Source: an uncultured Victivallis sp. (GTDB lineage: Bacteria; Verrucomicrobiota; Lentisphaeria; Victivallales; Victivallaceae). Taken from it: 64,000 bases of DNA. Positions 1 to 8,613 of this stretch are shown here, piece after piece (the first letter of the stretch is position 1; every line of letters begins with the position of its first letter). The notes under the pieces are model-generated. The model was not told the DNA's origin. It did not search any database and worked only from the letters and a program-made list of their open reading frames with translations. Both the position numbers and the translations under genes were made by a program. The stretch covers positions 83,138 to 147,137 of the forward strand of contig CALXOE010000002.1 of NCBI GenBank assembly GCA_944389935.1, read 5' to 3'.

Positions 1-598
1 CGAGCATTCCGGAGGTGAAGAGCACCGTCGAAAGCGGCAGCAGCAGAATCATCGCCAGGCGCAGCAGCCAGTGCGCCTTCACCCAGAGGATCATCGCGGC
101 GAAGAGCAGCGGGAAGAGCACCATCAGCCAGAGCGCCGCCCGGAACGGATCTCCCCCCAGCAGAAGAATGGACCCGGCGAACGCCCCTCCCGCGAGAAAG
201 CGCCAGGTGCCGGAACGGAGCGGCAGAGCCGTGAGGTAGCCGCCGGCGAGGATGCCGCAGATCGCCAGCGCCGATTTCGGGCCGGGCAGAAGACTGTAGA
301 GGAAAAACAGCACGGCCGGGAGCAGCAGCATTCCGCGTATCTGATGTTTTTCGCGCCAGCTGCCGACCAGAATCGCGCCCGGAATCGCTTCCAGAGCGGC
401 GATGAGGAACGCGATTCCCGGCGTGGCGGAAAGACCGGTGCCGGAACGGAACAGATCGAGCGCGCAGGTGAATGCCGCAGCGAGAAAGGCTCCCGGAAGT
501 ACGGCTCCGCAGATCGCCCGGGCGATCCGTTCCGCGGTCCGGGCCGCGGGGGAGCTCTCCCAGGCGGGGAGGGGCTTCCTGCGTGTTTCTGTTGTCAT
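1..598 (-). CDS. Partial integral membrane protein (C-terminus outside window)
   Basis: Reading the minus strand from an ATG at 598 gives an open frame of 199 codons that runs off the left edge. The N-terminus (MTTETRRKPLPAWESSPAAR) is hydrophilic. It is followed by several Leu/Ala/Gly-rich hydrophobic stretches separated by short charged loops, so this is a multi-pass inner membrane protein. No family signature was recognised. It is divergent from the phosphofructokinase gene, and the 147 bp between them carry an inverted repeat. The start is the first Met in a frame that stays open; function is unknown. Confidence 0.6.
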   Translation of the reverse strand, partial: MTTETRRKPLPAWESSPAARTAERIARAICGAVLPGAFLAAAFTCALDLFRSGTGLSATPGIAFLIAALEAIPGAILVGSWREKHQIRGMLLLPAVLFFLYSLLPGPKSALAICGILAGGYLTALPLRSGTWRFLAGGAFAGSILLLGGDPFRAALWLMVLFPLLFAAMILWVKAHWLLRLAMILLLPLSTVLFTSGML

Positions 599-619
599 CG
601 CTGCTCCAGAGTTGGTGTT

Positions 620-640
620 TTTAACAAATATAGTGTTAAA
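620..640. promoter_or_regulatory. Inverted repeat between divergent genes
   Basis: TTTAACA (620-626) and TGTTAAA (634-640) form a perfect 7+7 palindrome with a 7-base AT spacer, just upstream of the minus-strand membrane gene. The shape suits a dimeric repressor operator. No regulator can be assigned. Confidence 0.35.
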
Positions 641-665
641 GTTTGAAAAAATCCAGCTCTTCCGG

Positions 666-694
666 TTGCTATTTCTGCGGGAAACGACTATCTT
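666..694 (+). promoter_or_regulatory. Predicted sigma-70-type promoter for phosphofructokinase
   Basis: TTGCTA (666-671), 17-base spacer, TATCTT (689-694). The predicted transcript begins about 45 bases before the start codon. Similar TTGC-type -35 elements occur ahead of other genes here. Confidence 0.45.
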
Positions 695-745
695 AAAGTA
701 CCCGAGTGTGAATGACAGCATCCGGAAAGGAGAAATTTGACTCGT

Positions 746-2035
746 ATGAACAGCAGTGATTTTCAGATTGCCAGCCTCGGGAAGAGGCTGCTTGATTCTC
801 CGCTCAGCCCGACGACGGCGTTCATTCCGGACGACGCCACCGTGGCTTATGACAGCGACGCCGTGAAACTTGCCGAATATGTGAGAAAGGGCGAGACGAT
901 CCCCGCGTTTGAACTGGCCGGTCCCCGGGCGAAAATCTATCATGACCCGGCGTGGAGCAAGGCGGCAGTCCTGACCGCGGGCGGACTCTGCCCCGGACTG
1001 AATGACGTGATTAAATTTCTGACCAGCACATTGCGCAATCAGTATCGGGTGCCGATCGTCTATGGCATCCGGTACGGCTATCGCGGGCTGAATCCGGCCA
1101 GCAAACTGGCCCCGCTGGTGCTGACCGACGAGAACACCGACGACATCCACGAGCAGGGCGGGACGATTCTCGGCTCCTCGCGCGGAGAGGAGGACACCGC
1201 CGTGATGGTCGACACGCTCATGCGCATGAACATCAATCTGCTCTTCTGCATCGGCGGCGACGGAACCGCCCGCTGTGCGCATGAGATCGCGATCGAGGCG
1301 CAGAGACGCGGACTCTCGATCAGCGTGATTGCGATCCCCAAGACGATCGACAACGACATCGGTTTCATCGACAAGTCGTTCGGGTTCGAGACGGCGGTCG
1401 CGACCTGCGGCCACTTCGTCTCCGGGGCACACAACGAGGCCAAGGGGGCTTATAACGGCATCGGGCTTGTGCGTGTGATGGGGCGCGATTCGGGATTTAT
1501 CGCGGCATACGCTGCGCTCGCGAATTCGTATATCAACTACTGTCTCGTGCCGGAACGGAAGTTCACGCTCGAGGGGGAGGGGCCGGACGCGCTGCTCCCG
1601 AATCTCGTCGAACGCATGAACAGCAAGCATCACGCCGTGATGATCGTCGCCGAAGGTGCGGGGCAGGAGCTCTTTGAAAATCTGCCGGAGATGCACGACG
1701 CCTCCGGAAATCTGATTCACAACGACATCGGCATTCTGCTGCGCGACAAGATCCGCGAATATTTCAAGAAGCTGAACATCGAAGTGAACGTGAAGTATTT
1801 CGACACCTCCTACGCGGTCCGGAGCGGCCCGTGCCACGGCGCCGACGCGGTATTCTGCGCGATGCTCGCGCAGAATGCGGTGCATGCCGCGATGGCCGGG
1901 AGAACCGACATGGTGATCGGCCACTGGGGAGACAACTTCACGCATGTGCCGATCTCGCTCGCGACGCGGCGTCGCAAGAAAATCGACCTGAACAGCCAGC
2001 TCTGGACGAGTGTCCGGGCGACGACCTGTTTCTGA
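746..2035 (+). CDS. 6-phosphofructokinase, ATP-type residue in a PPi-PFK-like scaffold
   Basis: Phosphorylates fructose 6-phosphate to the 1,6-bisphosphate, the committing step of glycolysis, in the cytoplasm. Visible motifs are the nucleotide loop TAGGLCPG, then GGDGT, then PKTIDND with the catalytic Asp. In this family Gly in GGDGT is typical of ATP-dependent enzymes, whereas Lys in PKTIDND is typical of PPi-dependent and trypanosome-type ATP enzymes, so this is the mixed, long-chain class (about 430 residues, longer than the 320-residue E. coli type). The start is uncertain: AGGAG at 728-732 lies 4 bases before a TTG at 737 and 13 before the ATG at 746; the ATG is listed. The polyprenyl synthetase gene follows after 26 bases. 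Confidence 0.88.
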   Translation: MNSSDFQIASLGKRLLDSPLSPTTAFIPDDATVAYDSDAVKLAEYVRKGETIPAFELAGPRAKIYHDPAWSKAAVLTAGGLCPGLNDVIKFLTSTLRNQYRVPIVYGIRYGYRGLNPASKLAPLVLTDENTDDIHEQGGTILGSSRGEEDTAVMVDTLMRMNINLLFCIGGDGTARCAHEIAIEAQRRGLSISVIAIPKTIDNDIGFIDKSFGFETAVATCGHFVSGAHNEAKGAYNGIGLVRVMGRDSGFIAAYAALANSYINYCLVPERKFTLEGEGPDALLPNLVERMNSKHHAVMIVAEGAGQELFENLPEMHDASGNLIHNDIGILLRDKIREYFKKLNIEVNVKYFDTSYAVRSGPCHGADAVFCAMLAQNAVHAAMAGRTDMVIGHWGDNFTHVPISLATRRRKKIDLNSQLWTSVRATTCF

Positions 2036-2061
2036 TTTTACGTGTTTCAGGAGGAGAAAAC

Positions 2062-3129
2062 ATGTTGGAACAACTTGGAAAAGTTTCCAAATCGATCGAT
2101 GCGCTGCTGGCGTCGGATGGTTTTCCGAAGACGATCCGTCCCGAATATCTGCGGACGGCGGCGCTGGACTATCCGCTCAACGGCGGCAAACGGCTGCGTC
2201 CCGCGATTGTGATCTGGTGCTGCGGTCTGCTCGGCGGAACGCAGGAGCAGGCGCTCTATCCCGCGGCGGCGGCGGAGGTCTGCCACAACTGGACGCTCGT
2301 CCATGACGACATCATCGACCAGGATCCGACCCGCCGGAACCGTCCCGCCTGCCACGTCGCGCTCATGAACGAAGTGCGCGGCCGTTTCGGACTCTCGGAG
2401 GACGAGGCTGCGCGCACGGGGCGCGACTTCGCGATTCTGACCGGAGACGTGCAGCAGGGATGGGCGAACGACCTGCTGCTGCGGGCGACTGATCACGGGG
2501 TCGCTCCGAAAGTGGTGGTCGGCCTCATGCGCCGGTTTCAGGAACTGGCGAACCGCGATCTCATCAGCGGGGAGGCGCTCGACGTCGAGTTTTCGCTGCG
2601 TCCGGTCGAGTCGATCGAGCTCGACGAGGTGCGCGAAATGCTCATGGGCAAGACCGGCGCGCTGCTGCGTTTCTGCGCTGAAGCGGGCGCAATGATCGCG
2701 CTCGAGACGGACGACCCCGAAACGCCGGAGGTGAAGAAACTCGGAGAATTCGCGCTCGCTGCCGGCAACGCCTTTCAGTTGCGCGACGACTACCTCGGGA
2801 TTTTCGGCGAGTTCAAGACCCTCGGAAAACCGATCGGCGGCGACCTGCGCGAGGGCAAGGCGACACTGCTGCTGCTCTCCGCACTCCGGATGGCTGACCC
2901 CGCCGCCCGCACACAGCTGCTGCGGATGCTCGGACGCCGGGAATATACGCAGCACGATCTTGATATCGTCCGCGGCATCATGGTCGACTCCGGTGCGGCC
3001 GGGAGTTTGAATTCCGAGGCGGAAGATCTTGCGGACAAAGCGCGCCGGATTCTGAATGAGTTCCCGAAGAACAAGTTCCGAACGTATCTGCTCGGACTGG
3101 TCGATTATCTGATCACCCGCGAGAAGTAA
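2062..3129 (+). CDS. Polyprenyl diphosphate synthase (trans-isoprenyl family)
   Basis: Condenses isopentenyl diphosphate with allylic diphosphates to make the polyprenyl chain for quinones or carotenoids; chain length cannot be read from sequence. The first Asp-rich motif is in VHDDIIDQD, followed by the expected Arg pair (TRRNRP). The second is in FQLRDDYLGIFG, followed by GKPIGGDLREGKATLLLL, the usual Lys-containing tail. Length is 355 residues, slightly longer than the usual 300-340. The start is chosen for GGAGGAG 6 bases upstream; an in-frame extension further upstream overlaps the phosphofructokinase gene and is rejected. A terminator follows the stop, so pfk and this gene form one unit. 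Confidence 0.9.
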   Translation: MLEQLGKVSKSIDALLASDGFPKTIRPEYLRTAALDYPLNGGKRLRPAIVIWCCGLLGGTQEQALYPAAAAEVCHNWTLVHDDIIDQDPTRRNRPACHVALMNEVRGRFGLSEDEAARTGRDFAILTGDVQQGWANDLLLRATDHGVAPKVVVGLMRRFQELANRDLISGEALDVEFSLRPVESIELDEVREMLMGKTGALLRFCAEAGAMIALETDDPETPEVKKLGEFALAAGNAFQLRDDYLGIFGEFKTLGKPIGGDLREGKATLLLLSALRMADPAARTQLLRMLGRREYTQHDLDIVRGIMVDSGAAGSLNSEAEDLADKARRILNEFPKNKFRTYLLGLVDYLITREK

Positions 3130-3140
3130 GTTGTGGAGAG

Positions 3141-3163
3141 TCCCGGCGGAAGCCGGGATTTTT
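3141..3163 (+). terminator. Rho-independent terminator
   Basis: TCCCGGC (3141-3147), GGAA loop, GCCGGGA (3152-3158), then five T. It ends the phosphofructokinase/polyprenyl synthase unit, 11 bases after the stop. Confidence 0.85.
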
Positions 3164-3181
3164 CGTTTCAGGCGGCGGCCG

Positions 3182-4333
3182 TCAGAAGCGGATCCGGGCG
3201 ATGAAAATCGAGTTGTCGCTGCCGTGATCGAGACAGCGCTGCAGATTTTCCGGACCGAGCGGGCCCGGACTCTGCATCCACTCCGAGGCGACGACCCACG
3301 ACTCACGGTCGTTGAGGCGGCAGCAGCCGAAGTTGCCGAGCCGCGCGCCGCGTTCCGGTACGGCGATCCGCTCCGTCGAGCGGATGACGCGAAGCCGTTC
3401 CGGATCGACCTCCGCGATGAAGAGCGGGGCGCGGTGACGGAAGACATGGTCGTTGTTCCCCGCCCGCCGGGTGTAGACCAGAAAGAGCCGCCCGCCGCCC
3501 GTGATCCAGTGCTGCTGAGTGTTGTAATTCCCGAGCATCTCGCCGTCATCGAATCGCCACTCGACGGGATCGGAGTAGTGCAGCCCGTCCCCGCCCGTCG
3601 CGACGAAACCGGCTTCGTCATTGCGCAGCGTGAGGAAATAACGGCCGCCGTATGCGGTGATCGAGGGTTCGCAGAATCCACGCGGCACCGGAGTCGTCAG
3701 GAAGTTCCCGCATTCGAGAAAGCGCAGCGTCCCGCCGTCGAATCCGCACCGCATGACGGCCGCGCGACAGCTGTTGTGCCACGGGTCGCACGCCTCTTTG
3801 CGAGTCATGGTGTAGAACGGGATCAGCAGTTCGCCGTTGTCGAGTTCGAGGCATTGCGCACTGCCGGCGGCGCCGGCGAAAAAGGTCTCTTCCGGGTCGT
3901 CCGGCATATCGAGAGTGCGGTATGCGCTCCAGCTCCCGGTCACGGGATCCATCGTGCTGTAGACCGTGTGGCGCGGCCGCGGCGGCGGGACGAATTCGTC
4001 GTCGCAGTAGAGCATGCTCGCTCCCGTGAGCAGAAACCTCCCCGTTGCCCGGTGGTAGAGCGGGGTCGCATCCGCCATCGCGATTTCCCGTCCCTCTCCG
4101 CCCGGAAACGGACGGCGCGCCAGATTCGGGACTTCGCGGATCTCCGACCAGTTCCGTCCGCCGTCCCGGCTGGTCAGCTCATGCAGGCCGTAATAGATGT
4201 CGCTGCCGGAGAGCCGCAGCGGCTGTGTGGTCATGACGGCAGATCCGTTCGGCGCAACTGCCGCGCGTGCATGGGTGAAACAGGTTTTCCCGGTGAAGTT
4301 CGTTCCGATTCTCTGAAGTTCGATTTCAGACAC
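3182..4333 (-). CDS. Sialidase-like/BNR beta-propeller protein
   Basis: The 383-residue product resembles exo-alpha-sialidase/BNR-type propellers that act on glycans. One clear Asp-box, SRDGGRNW, is visible near residue 55, and the rest has the W/Y/F-rich strand pattern of such propellers. No signal peptide is seen, so it would act in the cytoplasm or belong to an intracellular glycoside-hydrolase-like branch. The GTG start at 4333 overlaps the stop of the PfkB gene (GTGTCTGA) and has GGAGG 6 bases upstream. It is the last gene of the nine-gene minus block. Neighbouring sugar kinase and Fe-ADH genes suggest a sugar catabolic role; the substrate is unknown. Confidence 0.65.
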   Translation of the reverse strand: MSEIELQRIGTNFTGKTCFTHARAAVAPNGSAVMTTQPLRLSGSDIYYGLHELTSRDGGRNWSEIREVPNLARRPFPGGEGREIAMADATPLYHRATGRFLLTGASMLYCDDEFVPPPRPRHTVYSTMDPVTGSWSAYRTLDMPDDPEETFFAGAAGSAQCLELDNGELLIPFYTMTRKEACDPWHNSCRAAVMRCGFDGGTLRFLECGNFLTTPVPRGFCEPSITAYGGRYFLTLRNDEAGFVATGGDGLHYSDPVEWRFDDGEMLGNYNTQQHWITGGGRLFLVYTRRAGNNDHVFRHRAPLFIAEVDPERLRVIRSTERIAVPERGARLGNFGCCRLNDRESWVVASEWMQSPGPLGPENLQRCLDHGSDNSIFIARIRF

Positions 4334-5261
4334 GGGTTGCCTCCATTTCGATCCCGCGCGCGATCTCCTCTGCGTCAGCCGGGGAGAAGCTGCCGGGAAA
4401 GGCCGAGAGACAGTTTGCACTCGCCGCCGCCAGCGCCAGCCGGAACGCCTCGAACGGATCGACGCCGCAGAGCAGTTCGCTCGCCCAGACCGCACTGGCG
4501 GTGTCGCCGCAGCCGATCGGATTCACAACCCTTTCCAGCTGCGGCAGATTGTAGGTGACGATCCGGCTGCCGTCGGAGGCATACGCCATGCCGGGGCCGT
4601 CCGTGATCGCCGCAAGTTTCACGGCCGGGGAGTCGAATACCCTCTTCAACCCCGTTGCGATATCATCCGCACCGGTCATCGCGCGGAGTTCGTCCGCGTT
4701 GATCTTGAGCCAGAGTTCCGCATTCGATGCAAATACCGGGCGCAGATTCTGATAGGAGTCGACCAGCAGCGGCCGGCCGTGTTCCGCGGCGATTGCGGCC
4801 GCGCGCGGATAGAGCATCGGATCGGTTCCGGTCGGCAGCGTACCGCAGAACGCCCCGGCGTCCGACTCCCGGAGCCACTCGTCGAACCGTTCGAGCAGCG
4901 CATCGACCTCCGCGGCGTCCGCCGCGAACGACGGCTCGATCACCTCGGTCATCGTCTGCGTCTCCAGACACAGACAAGTCGTGCAGCAACGGGTCGGCGC
5001 GACGGTCGGCACCGAAAAGACCGGCATCCCTTCTTCCGCGAGTCCCGCCCGGATCTTCCCGCCGTTTTCACCGCCGGCAAACTGAATCAGCCGTGCGGCA
5101 ACTCTGCCGTGGCACGCGGCCGCCCGGCAGAAATTGATTCCTTTCCCCCCCGGAAACGTCTGCATCTCCCTCGCGCGGTTGATCGCCCCGTAACGGAAGC
5201 GGTCGAAAAACAATGTCTTCTGCCAGGCCGGATTCGGGCCGAGTGCGGTGATGCGTTTCAT
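4326..5261 (-). CDS. PfkB-family sugar kinase (1-phosphofructokinase/tagatose-6-P kinase-like)
   Basis: ATP-dependent kinase of phosphorylated or free sugars. The N-terminal start ITALGPNPAWQKTLFFD and the GGKGINFCRAA motif match the FruK/LacC branch of the ribokinase family. The C-terminal signature NPIGCGDTASAVWAS carries the catalytic Asp and the anion-hole glycines. Its 311 residues are typical. The start overlaps the Fe-ADH stop (ATGA) and an AAGGGGAG-type ribosome site precedes it. Together with the Fe-ADH and the sialidase-like protein it suggests a small sugar-use module. The substrate cannot be inferred. Confidence 0.85.
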   Translation of the reverse strand: MKRITALGPNPAWQKTLFFDRFRYGAINRAREMQTFPGGKGINFCRAAACHGRVAARLIQFAGGENGGKIRAGLAEEGMPVFSVPTVAPTRCCTTCLCLETQTMTEVIEPSFAADAAEVDALLERFDEWLRESDAGAFCGTLPTGTDPMLYPRAAAIAAEHGRPLLVDSYQNLRPVFASNAELWLKINADELRAMTGADDIATGLKRVFDSPAVKLAAITDGPGMAYASDGSRIVTYNLPQLERVVNPIGCGDTASAVWASELLCGVDPFEAFRLALAAASANCLSAFPGSFSPADAEEIARGIEMEATRV

Positions 5262-6364
5262 CCTGCGACTCCCCTTAAAATCGCCGCGACTTCCGGGTCG
5301 CTGAAGTCGCGCGGATTGCTCCTCATGCTGCCGGAACGGCAATTTTTGACGATGAAATCGAAGTGTTCTTCCCGCAGCCCGTATCCGCGGAAGTCCGCAG
5401 GCAGACCCGCTGCGCGCCGCAACTCTTCCAGCGCCGCAATCAGCGCCTCCGGCGTGTCGCGGATCAGCATGCGGGCGAGAAACGCCATCTTCTCCCGGCA
5501 GGCCGGCAGATTCCAGCGCAGCAGCTCCGGCAGCAGCACCGCGCAGCAGACGCCGTGCGGCACGTGCAGCAGACTCCCGAGCGGATGGCCGATGCCGTGC
5601 ACCGCTCCGAGACTCGACTGCGTGAACGCCATGGCGGCAAGCATGCTCCCCTCCGCCATCGCGATCCGCTCCGGAATCGAACTGCTGCGGACGGCCGGGA
5701 GCAGCGCCGGATGAATCGAGAGCGCCGCTTTGAGCGCGAGCGCCTCGCTCGACGGGGTCGCCTTTTTCGAGAGAAAACTCTCAATCGCCTGCGTCAGCGC
5801 GTCGAATCCGCTCGCGGCGGTGACGCCGGGCGGGCAGTCGTATGTGAGTTCGGGGTCGACGATCGCCGTATCCGCGAACATCGTATCGTGCCGGAGCGAC
5901 TGCTTGATCCCCGTTTCCGGGTCGAGCAGCACCGCATTCGGCGTGATCTCCGCTCCCGTTCCGGAAGTGGTCGGCAGCGCCGCGAAGAAACACCCTTTGC
6001 CGGGAATTTTCCCGCGTCCGTAGAAGTAGTCCGCCACGCTCCCGTCGAGCGGCAGGAGCGCCGCCGCGCTTTTGGCCGTGTCGATCGCCGAACCGCCGCC
6101 CCAGCCGATGACGTTCGCCGCATGGATTTCCCGGCCGGCGGCGAGCACGCGCTCGACATCCTCGAGCGGCGGCTCCGGGCGGACGTCGGCGACGATCCGG
6201 ACTTCACGCCCTTTCAACTCCGGCAGCAGTTCGGATTCCACCCGCTCTTTCGAGTGGCGTCCCGCGACGACGAGAACATTTCCGGCGGGGAGTTTGGAAA
6301 CGAGTTTATGCCGTTCCCCGCAGCCGAACAGGATCTCATCCGGAAGTTTGAATTCGCAGTTCAT
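5258..6364 (-). CDS. Iron-containing alcohol dehydrogenase
   Basis: NAD(P)-dependent dehydrogenase of the group III (Fe-ADH) family, 368 residues. Motifs: GWGGGSAIDTAKS (nucleotide binding), ALPTTSGTGAEIT, and metal ligands in the regions SGFDALTQAIE and VHGIGHPLG...HVPHG, where the His residues lie where the family binds Fe or Zn. It could reduce an aldehyde from sugar breakdown or act on a polyol. Start and stop both overlap their neighbours by ATGA (rnc upstream, PfkB kinase downstream), implying translational coupling. Confidence 0.88.
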   Translation of the reverse strand: MNCEFKLPDEILFGCGERHKLVSKLPAGNVLVVAGRHSKERVESELLPELKGREVRIVADVRPEPPLEDVERVLAAGREIHAANVIGWGGGSAIDTAKSAAALLPLDGSVADYFYGRGKIPGKGCFFAALPTTSGTGAEITPNAVLLDPETGIKQSLRHDTMFADTAIVDPELTYDCPPGVTAASGFDALTQAIESFLSKKATPSSEALALKAALSIHPALLPAVRSSSIPERIAMAEGSMLAAMAFTQSSLGAVHGIGHPLGSLLHVPHGVCCAVLLPELLRWNLPACREKMAFLARMLIRDTPEALIAALEELRRAAGLPADFRGYGLREEHFDFIVKNCRSGSMRSNPRDFSDPEVAAILRGVAG

Positions 6365-7059
6365 TCTTTTCCCTCATGTTCCGTCAGGTAGATGTAAAGA
6401 TTCTGCGCCGCAACGCCCTCGGCCTGTTTGCGGCTGGCGGCGCGGCCGAACGCGACATAGCCGTGCAGCGTGACTTCCACTTCGTAGATCGGCAGATGTT
6501 CCGGGCCGGTCGTGCGCAGCACGGTATAGGTCGGCGGCTTTCCCCAGCGACGCTGGGAGTACTCCTGAAGCAACCCTTTCGGATTGATCGAACTCAGGAG
6601 CGAGCGCGGATCGGGGTATTCCTCGCGGAACATACTCAGTATGAATCGCTTGACACAATCGAACCCCCCGTCGAGATAGAGCGCGCCCAGAACCGCCTCG
6701 AAAAGATCCGCCAGCGTCGAGTCGCGGCCTGCGCCACCCGCCTCCTGTTCGCCGCGTCCGACGAGCAGATATTCTCCAAGTTCGAGCTTGCGGGCGAGTG
6801 CCGCCAGCGCACCCTCACGAACCAGGGCCGACCGCATTTTGGTCATTGCCCCCTCATCGCACTCGGGATAGAGTCGGAACAGGTATTCGGTCAACACGAT
6901 CTCGAGCACCGCGTCGCCGAGAAATTCGAGCCGCTGATTGTCGTAGGGGAGGGCGTTCTCCACCGCGTAGGAACGGTGAGTCAGCGCTTCATTGAGCCGG
7001 TTGCTCCAGGGAATATCCGGGCCGAGCCGATTTTTGAGTTCATCGATATTGCGCGTCAC
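6361..7059 (-). CDS. rnc: Ribonuclease III
   Basis: Endonuclease that cuts double-stranded RNA in rRNA and mRNA processing. The RNase III signature QRLEFLGDAVLEIVLTEY carries the metal-binding Glu and Asp; the second acidic site is in DLFEAVLGALYLDGG. A C-terminal dsRNA-binding domain starts around NPKGLLQEYSQRR and ends in a KQAEGVAAQNLY helix. The GTG at 7059 is preferred because GGAG lies 7 bases upstream and gives 232 residues, normal for the family. The in-frame ATG at 7122 would lie deep in the upstream lipoate ligase gene. Overlaps that gene by 20 bases. Confidence 0.93.
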   Translation of the reverse strand: MTRNIDELKNRLGPDIPWSNRLNEALTHRSYAVENALPYDNQRLEFLGDAVLEIVLTEYLFRLYPECDEGAMTKMRSALVREGALAALARKLELGEYLLVGRGEQEAGGAGRDSTLADLFEAVLGALYLDGGFDCVKRFILSMFREEYPDPRSLLSSINPKGLLQEYSQRRWGKPPTYTVLRTTGPEHLPIYEVEVTLHGYVAFGRAASRKQAEGVAAQNLYIYLTEHEGKE

Positions 7060-7744
7060 GATTCCACTCCGCACTTTCGTATTTGCTGCGGGCGAGAGAT
7101 TCCGCCCGCTCGATCCACTCATCCGGAATCAGCCGTTCCCGGAACGTGACTCGGAAAAATGATTCCAGAGCCGTTATCAGCGCCGCATTCAATTTCTCCC
7201 AGTCTCCCCCGGCGACTTCGAGCCGGATGCTCCCCTGATGCAGAATGCCGTTCCGGGTGCGCCGCTGAGCTGCACCGGCGTATTTGCCGCCGTTTCCCGC
7301 GGCGATGATGTCGAATTTGCTCGGGGAGACGAAACACTTCATCGTCGCCCGGTCGACGTGCGCGGTTTCGCTGCTCTGAAGTTCCGCCGTCACGCCGAGT
7401 GCCGTGAGCATCGGGAGCATCGCCTCATGAAAAACGCGGTAACTCTCCATCCGGTTCAGACTCGTGAGCGCGTGTCCCGCCGGAATCACGGCCGTGTAGG
7501 TGAGATCCCCATCGTGAAAAACATTGCCGCCGCCAGTCGGACGCCGCACGATCGCGTAACGTGCCGCCTCCGTCTCCGGGTAGAGCTGCGAACTGCCGAT
7601 CGACAGAGAGGGGCGGTCCCAGCGGTAGGTGCGGATCAGCGGAGCTCCGAGATTCCCGGCCTCTTCGAGCAGAATCTCATCCATGCTCATGTTGAAGAAC
7701 GGATCGTGCACCGTGTCGCGCCAGAGCAGCCACTCTCCCGTCAT
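7040..7744 (-). CDS. Lipoate-protein ligase/octanoyltransferase (BPL/LPL catalytic domain)
   Basis: Transfers lipoyl or octanoyl groups to E2 or GcvH proteins. The 234-residue protein has the RRPTGGGNVFHDGDLTY motif of the family and a Lys in GGKYAGAAQRR at the position of the conserved ligase lysine. The short length and lack of a clear C-terminal accessory domain fit LipM/LipL or bipartite LplA forms as well as a short ligase, so the exact reaction is left open. It overlaps the WaaP-like kinase gene by ATGA and rnc by 20 bases. Confidence 0.82.
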   Translation of the reverse strand: MTGEWLLWRDTVHDPFFNMSMDEILLEEAGNLGAPLIRTYRWDRPSLSIGSSQLYPETEAARYAIVRRPTGGGNVFHDGDLTYTAVIPAGHALTSLNRMESYRVFHEAMLPMLTALGVTAELQSSETAHVDRATMKCFVSPSKFDIIAAGNGGKYAGAAQRRTRNGILHQGSIRLEVAGGDWEKLNAALITALESFFRVTFRERLIPDEWIERAESLARSKYESAEWNRDAQYR

Positions 7745-8598
7745 TGCCTGCCGTCCTTCCGGATGCGGCCGGTCAGATAGCCGACCCGGTTGTCGAGCGC
7801 GCTCCCGGCCAGATTGTAGCCGGAAAGCTCCTTGTATTTGCGCGTGAAGTCGCCGATGACCGTGTCGAAATCAAGCTTCACTTTCGGTGCCCGCGCTTTC
7901 ACGCAGCGCAGAAACGAGGAGATCACGCGCGCAAGCTCGCGTTTACGACGCGGCTCCGGCATCTCCTCCACGTGAATTTTGCAGCCGTCGAGATCGATGA
8001 CCCCCCAGCCGGAGTAGATCCCGACGGGACTCTTGCGGCAGAAGATGTTGCGCAGACTCAAATCCCCATGTTCAACGCCCGCCGCGTGCATCTTGACCAG
8101 CAGCGCGGTCACGCCTGAAACGAACTGCCGGTAGGGGTCGCCCTGCGCGAATTCGGCGGCGAGTTTGTCGAGAGGAAGCTGCAGCGAAGAGAGCTCCCGG
8201 GTTACGACGAAATCCTCGTAGGGAATCCGGAATCTCGTCCGCCGCGCCGCCACCAGAACTTCCGGCGTCGGAATTTCAAACTCCCGCAACCGCACCGCTC
8301 CGGCCAGAACCCGCTCCGGCCGGGGAAGTTTGAACAACTTCCGGAAGCCGTTCCAGTACCCCCGGAAGTTGTAACGCTTGATGAAGACGCCGTCCGCGAC
8401 GACGGCGAAAACCTTGCGCCCGTTCTTGCAGCGTCGGGCGTCAGGGTCGTTGATCTTATTCAGGATCACCGCCGGATCGTTCCCGGCATGCATCCATTCC
8501 CGTCGCACGAGCCCGGAGTAGCCGGAACCTTCAAACGGGATGTAGCTCCCGTTTTCCGTCAGACTTTCGAGAATTTCCGGCATGCCGGGCTGTTCCAT
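7741..8598 (-). CDS. WaaP/Kdo-kinase-like lipopolysaccharide kinase
   Basis: A small protein-kinase-fold enzyme of 285 residues. The catalytic loop reads EHGDLSLRNIF and the metal-binding motif VIDLDGCKI; an N-terminal Lys in VFIKRYNFRG probably binds ATP. These are hallmarks of the WaaP/KdkA/InaA group, which phosphorylates LPS core sugars at the inner face of the membrane. An LPS substrate is inferred from family only; no LPS genes adjoin it. It starts 15 bases after leuB and overlaps the next gene by ATGA. Confidence 0.75.
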   Translation of the reverse strand: MEQPGMPEILESLTENGSYIPFEGSGYSGLVRREWMHAGNDPAVILNKINDPDARRCKNGRKVFAVVADGVFIKRYNFRGYWNGFRKLFKLPRPERVLAGAVRLREFEIPTPEVLVAARRTRFRIPYEDFVVTRELSSLQLPLDKLAAEFAQGDPYRQFVSGVTALLVKMHAAGVEHGDLSLRNIFCRKSPVGIYSGWGVIDLDGCKIHVEEMPEPRRKRELARVISSFLRCVKARAPKVKLDFDTVIGDFTRKYKELSGYNLAGSALDNRVGYLTGRIRKDGRQ

Positions 8599-8613
8599 GG
8601 CGCTCTCCTGAAA

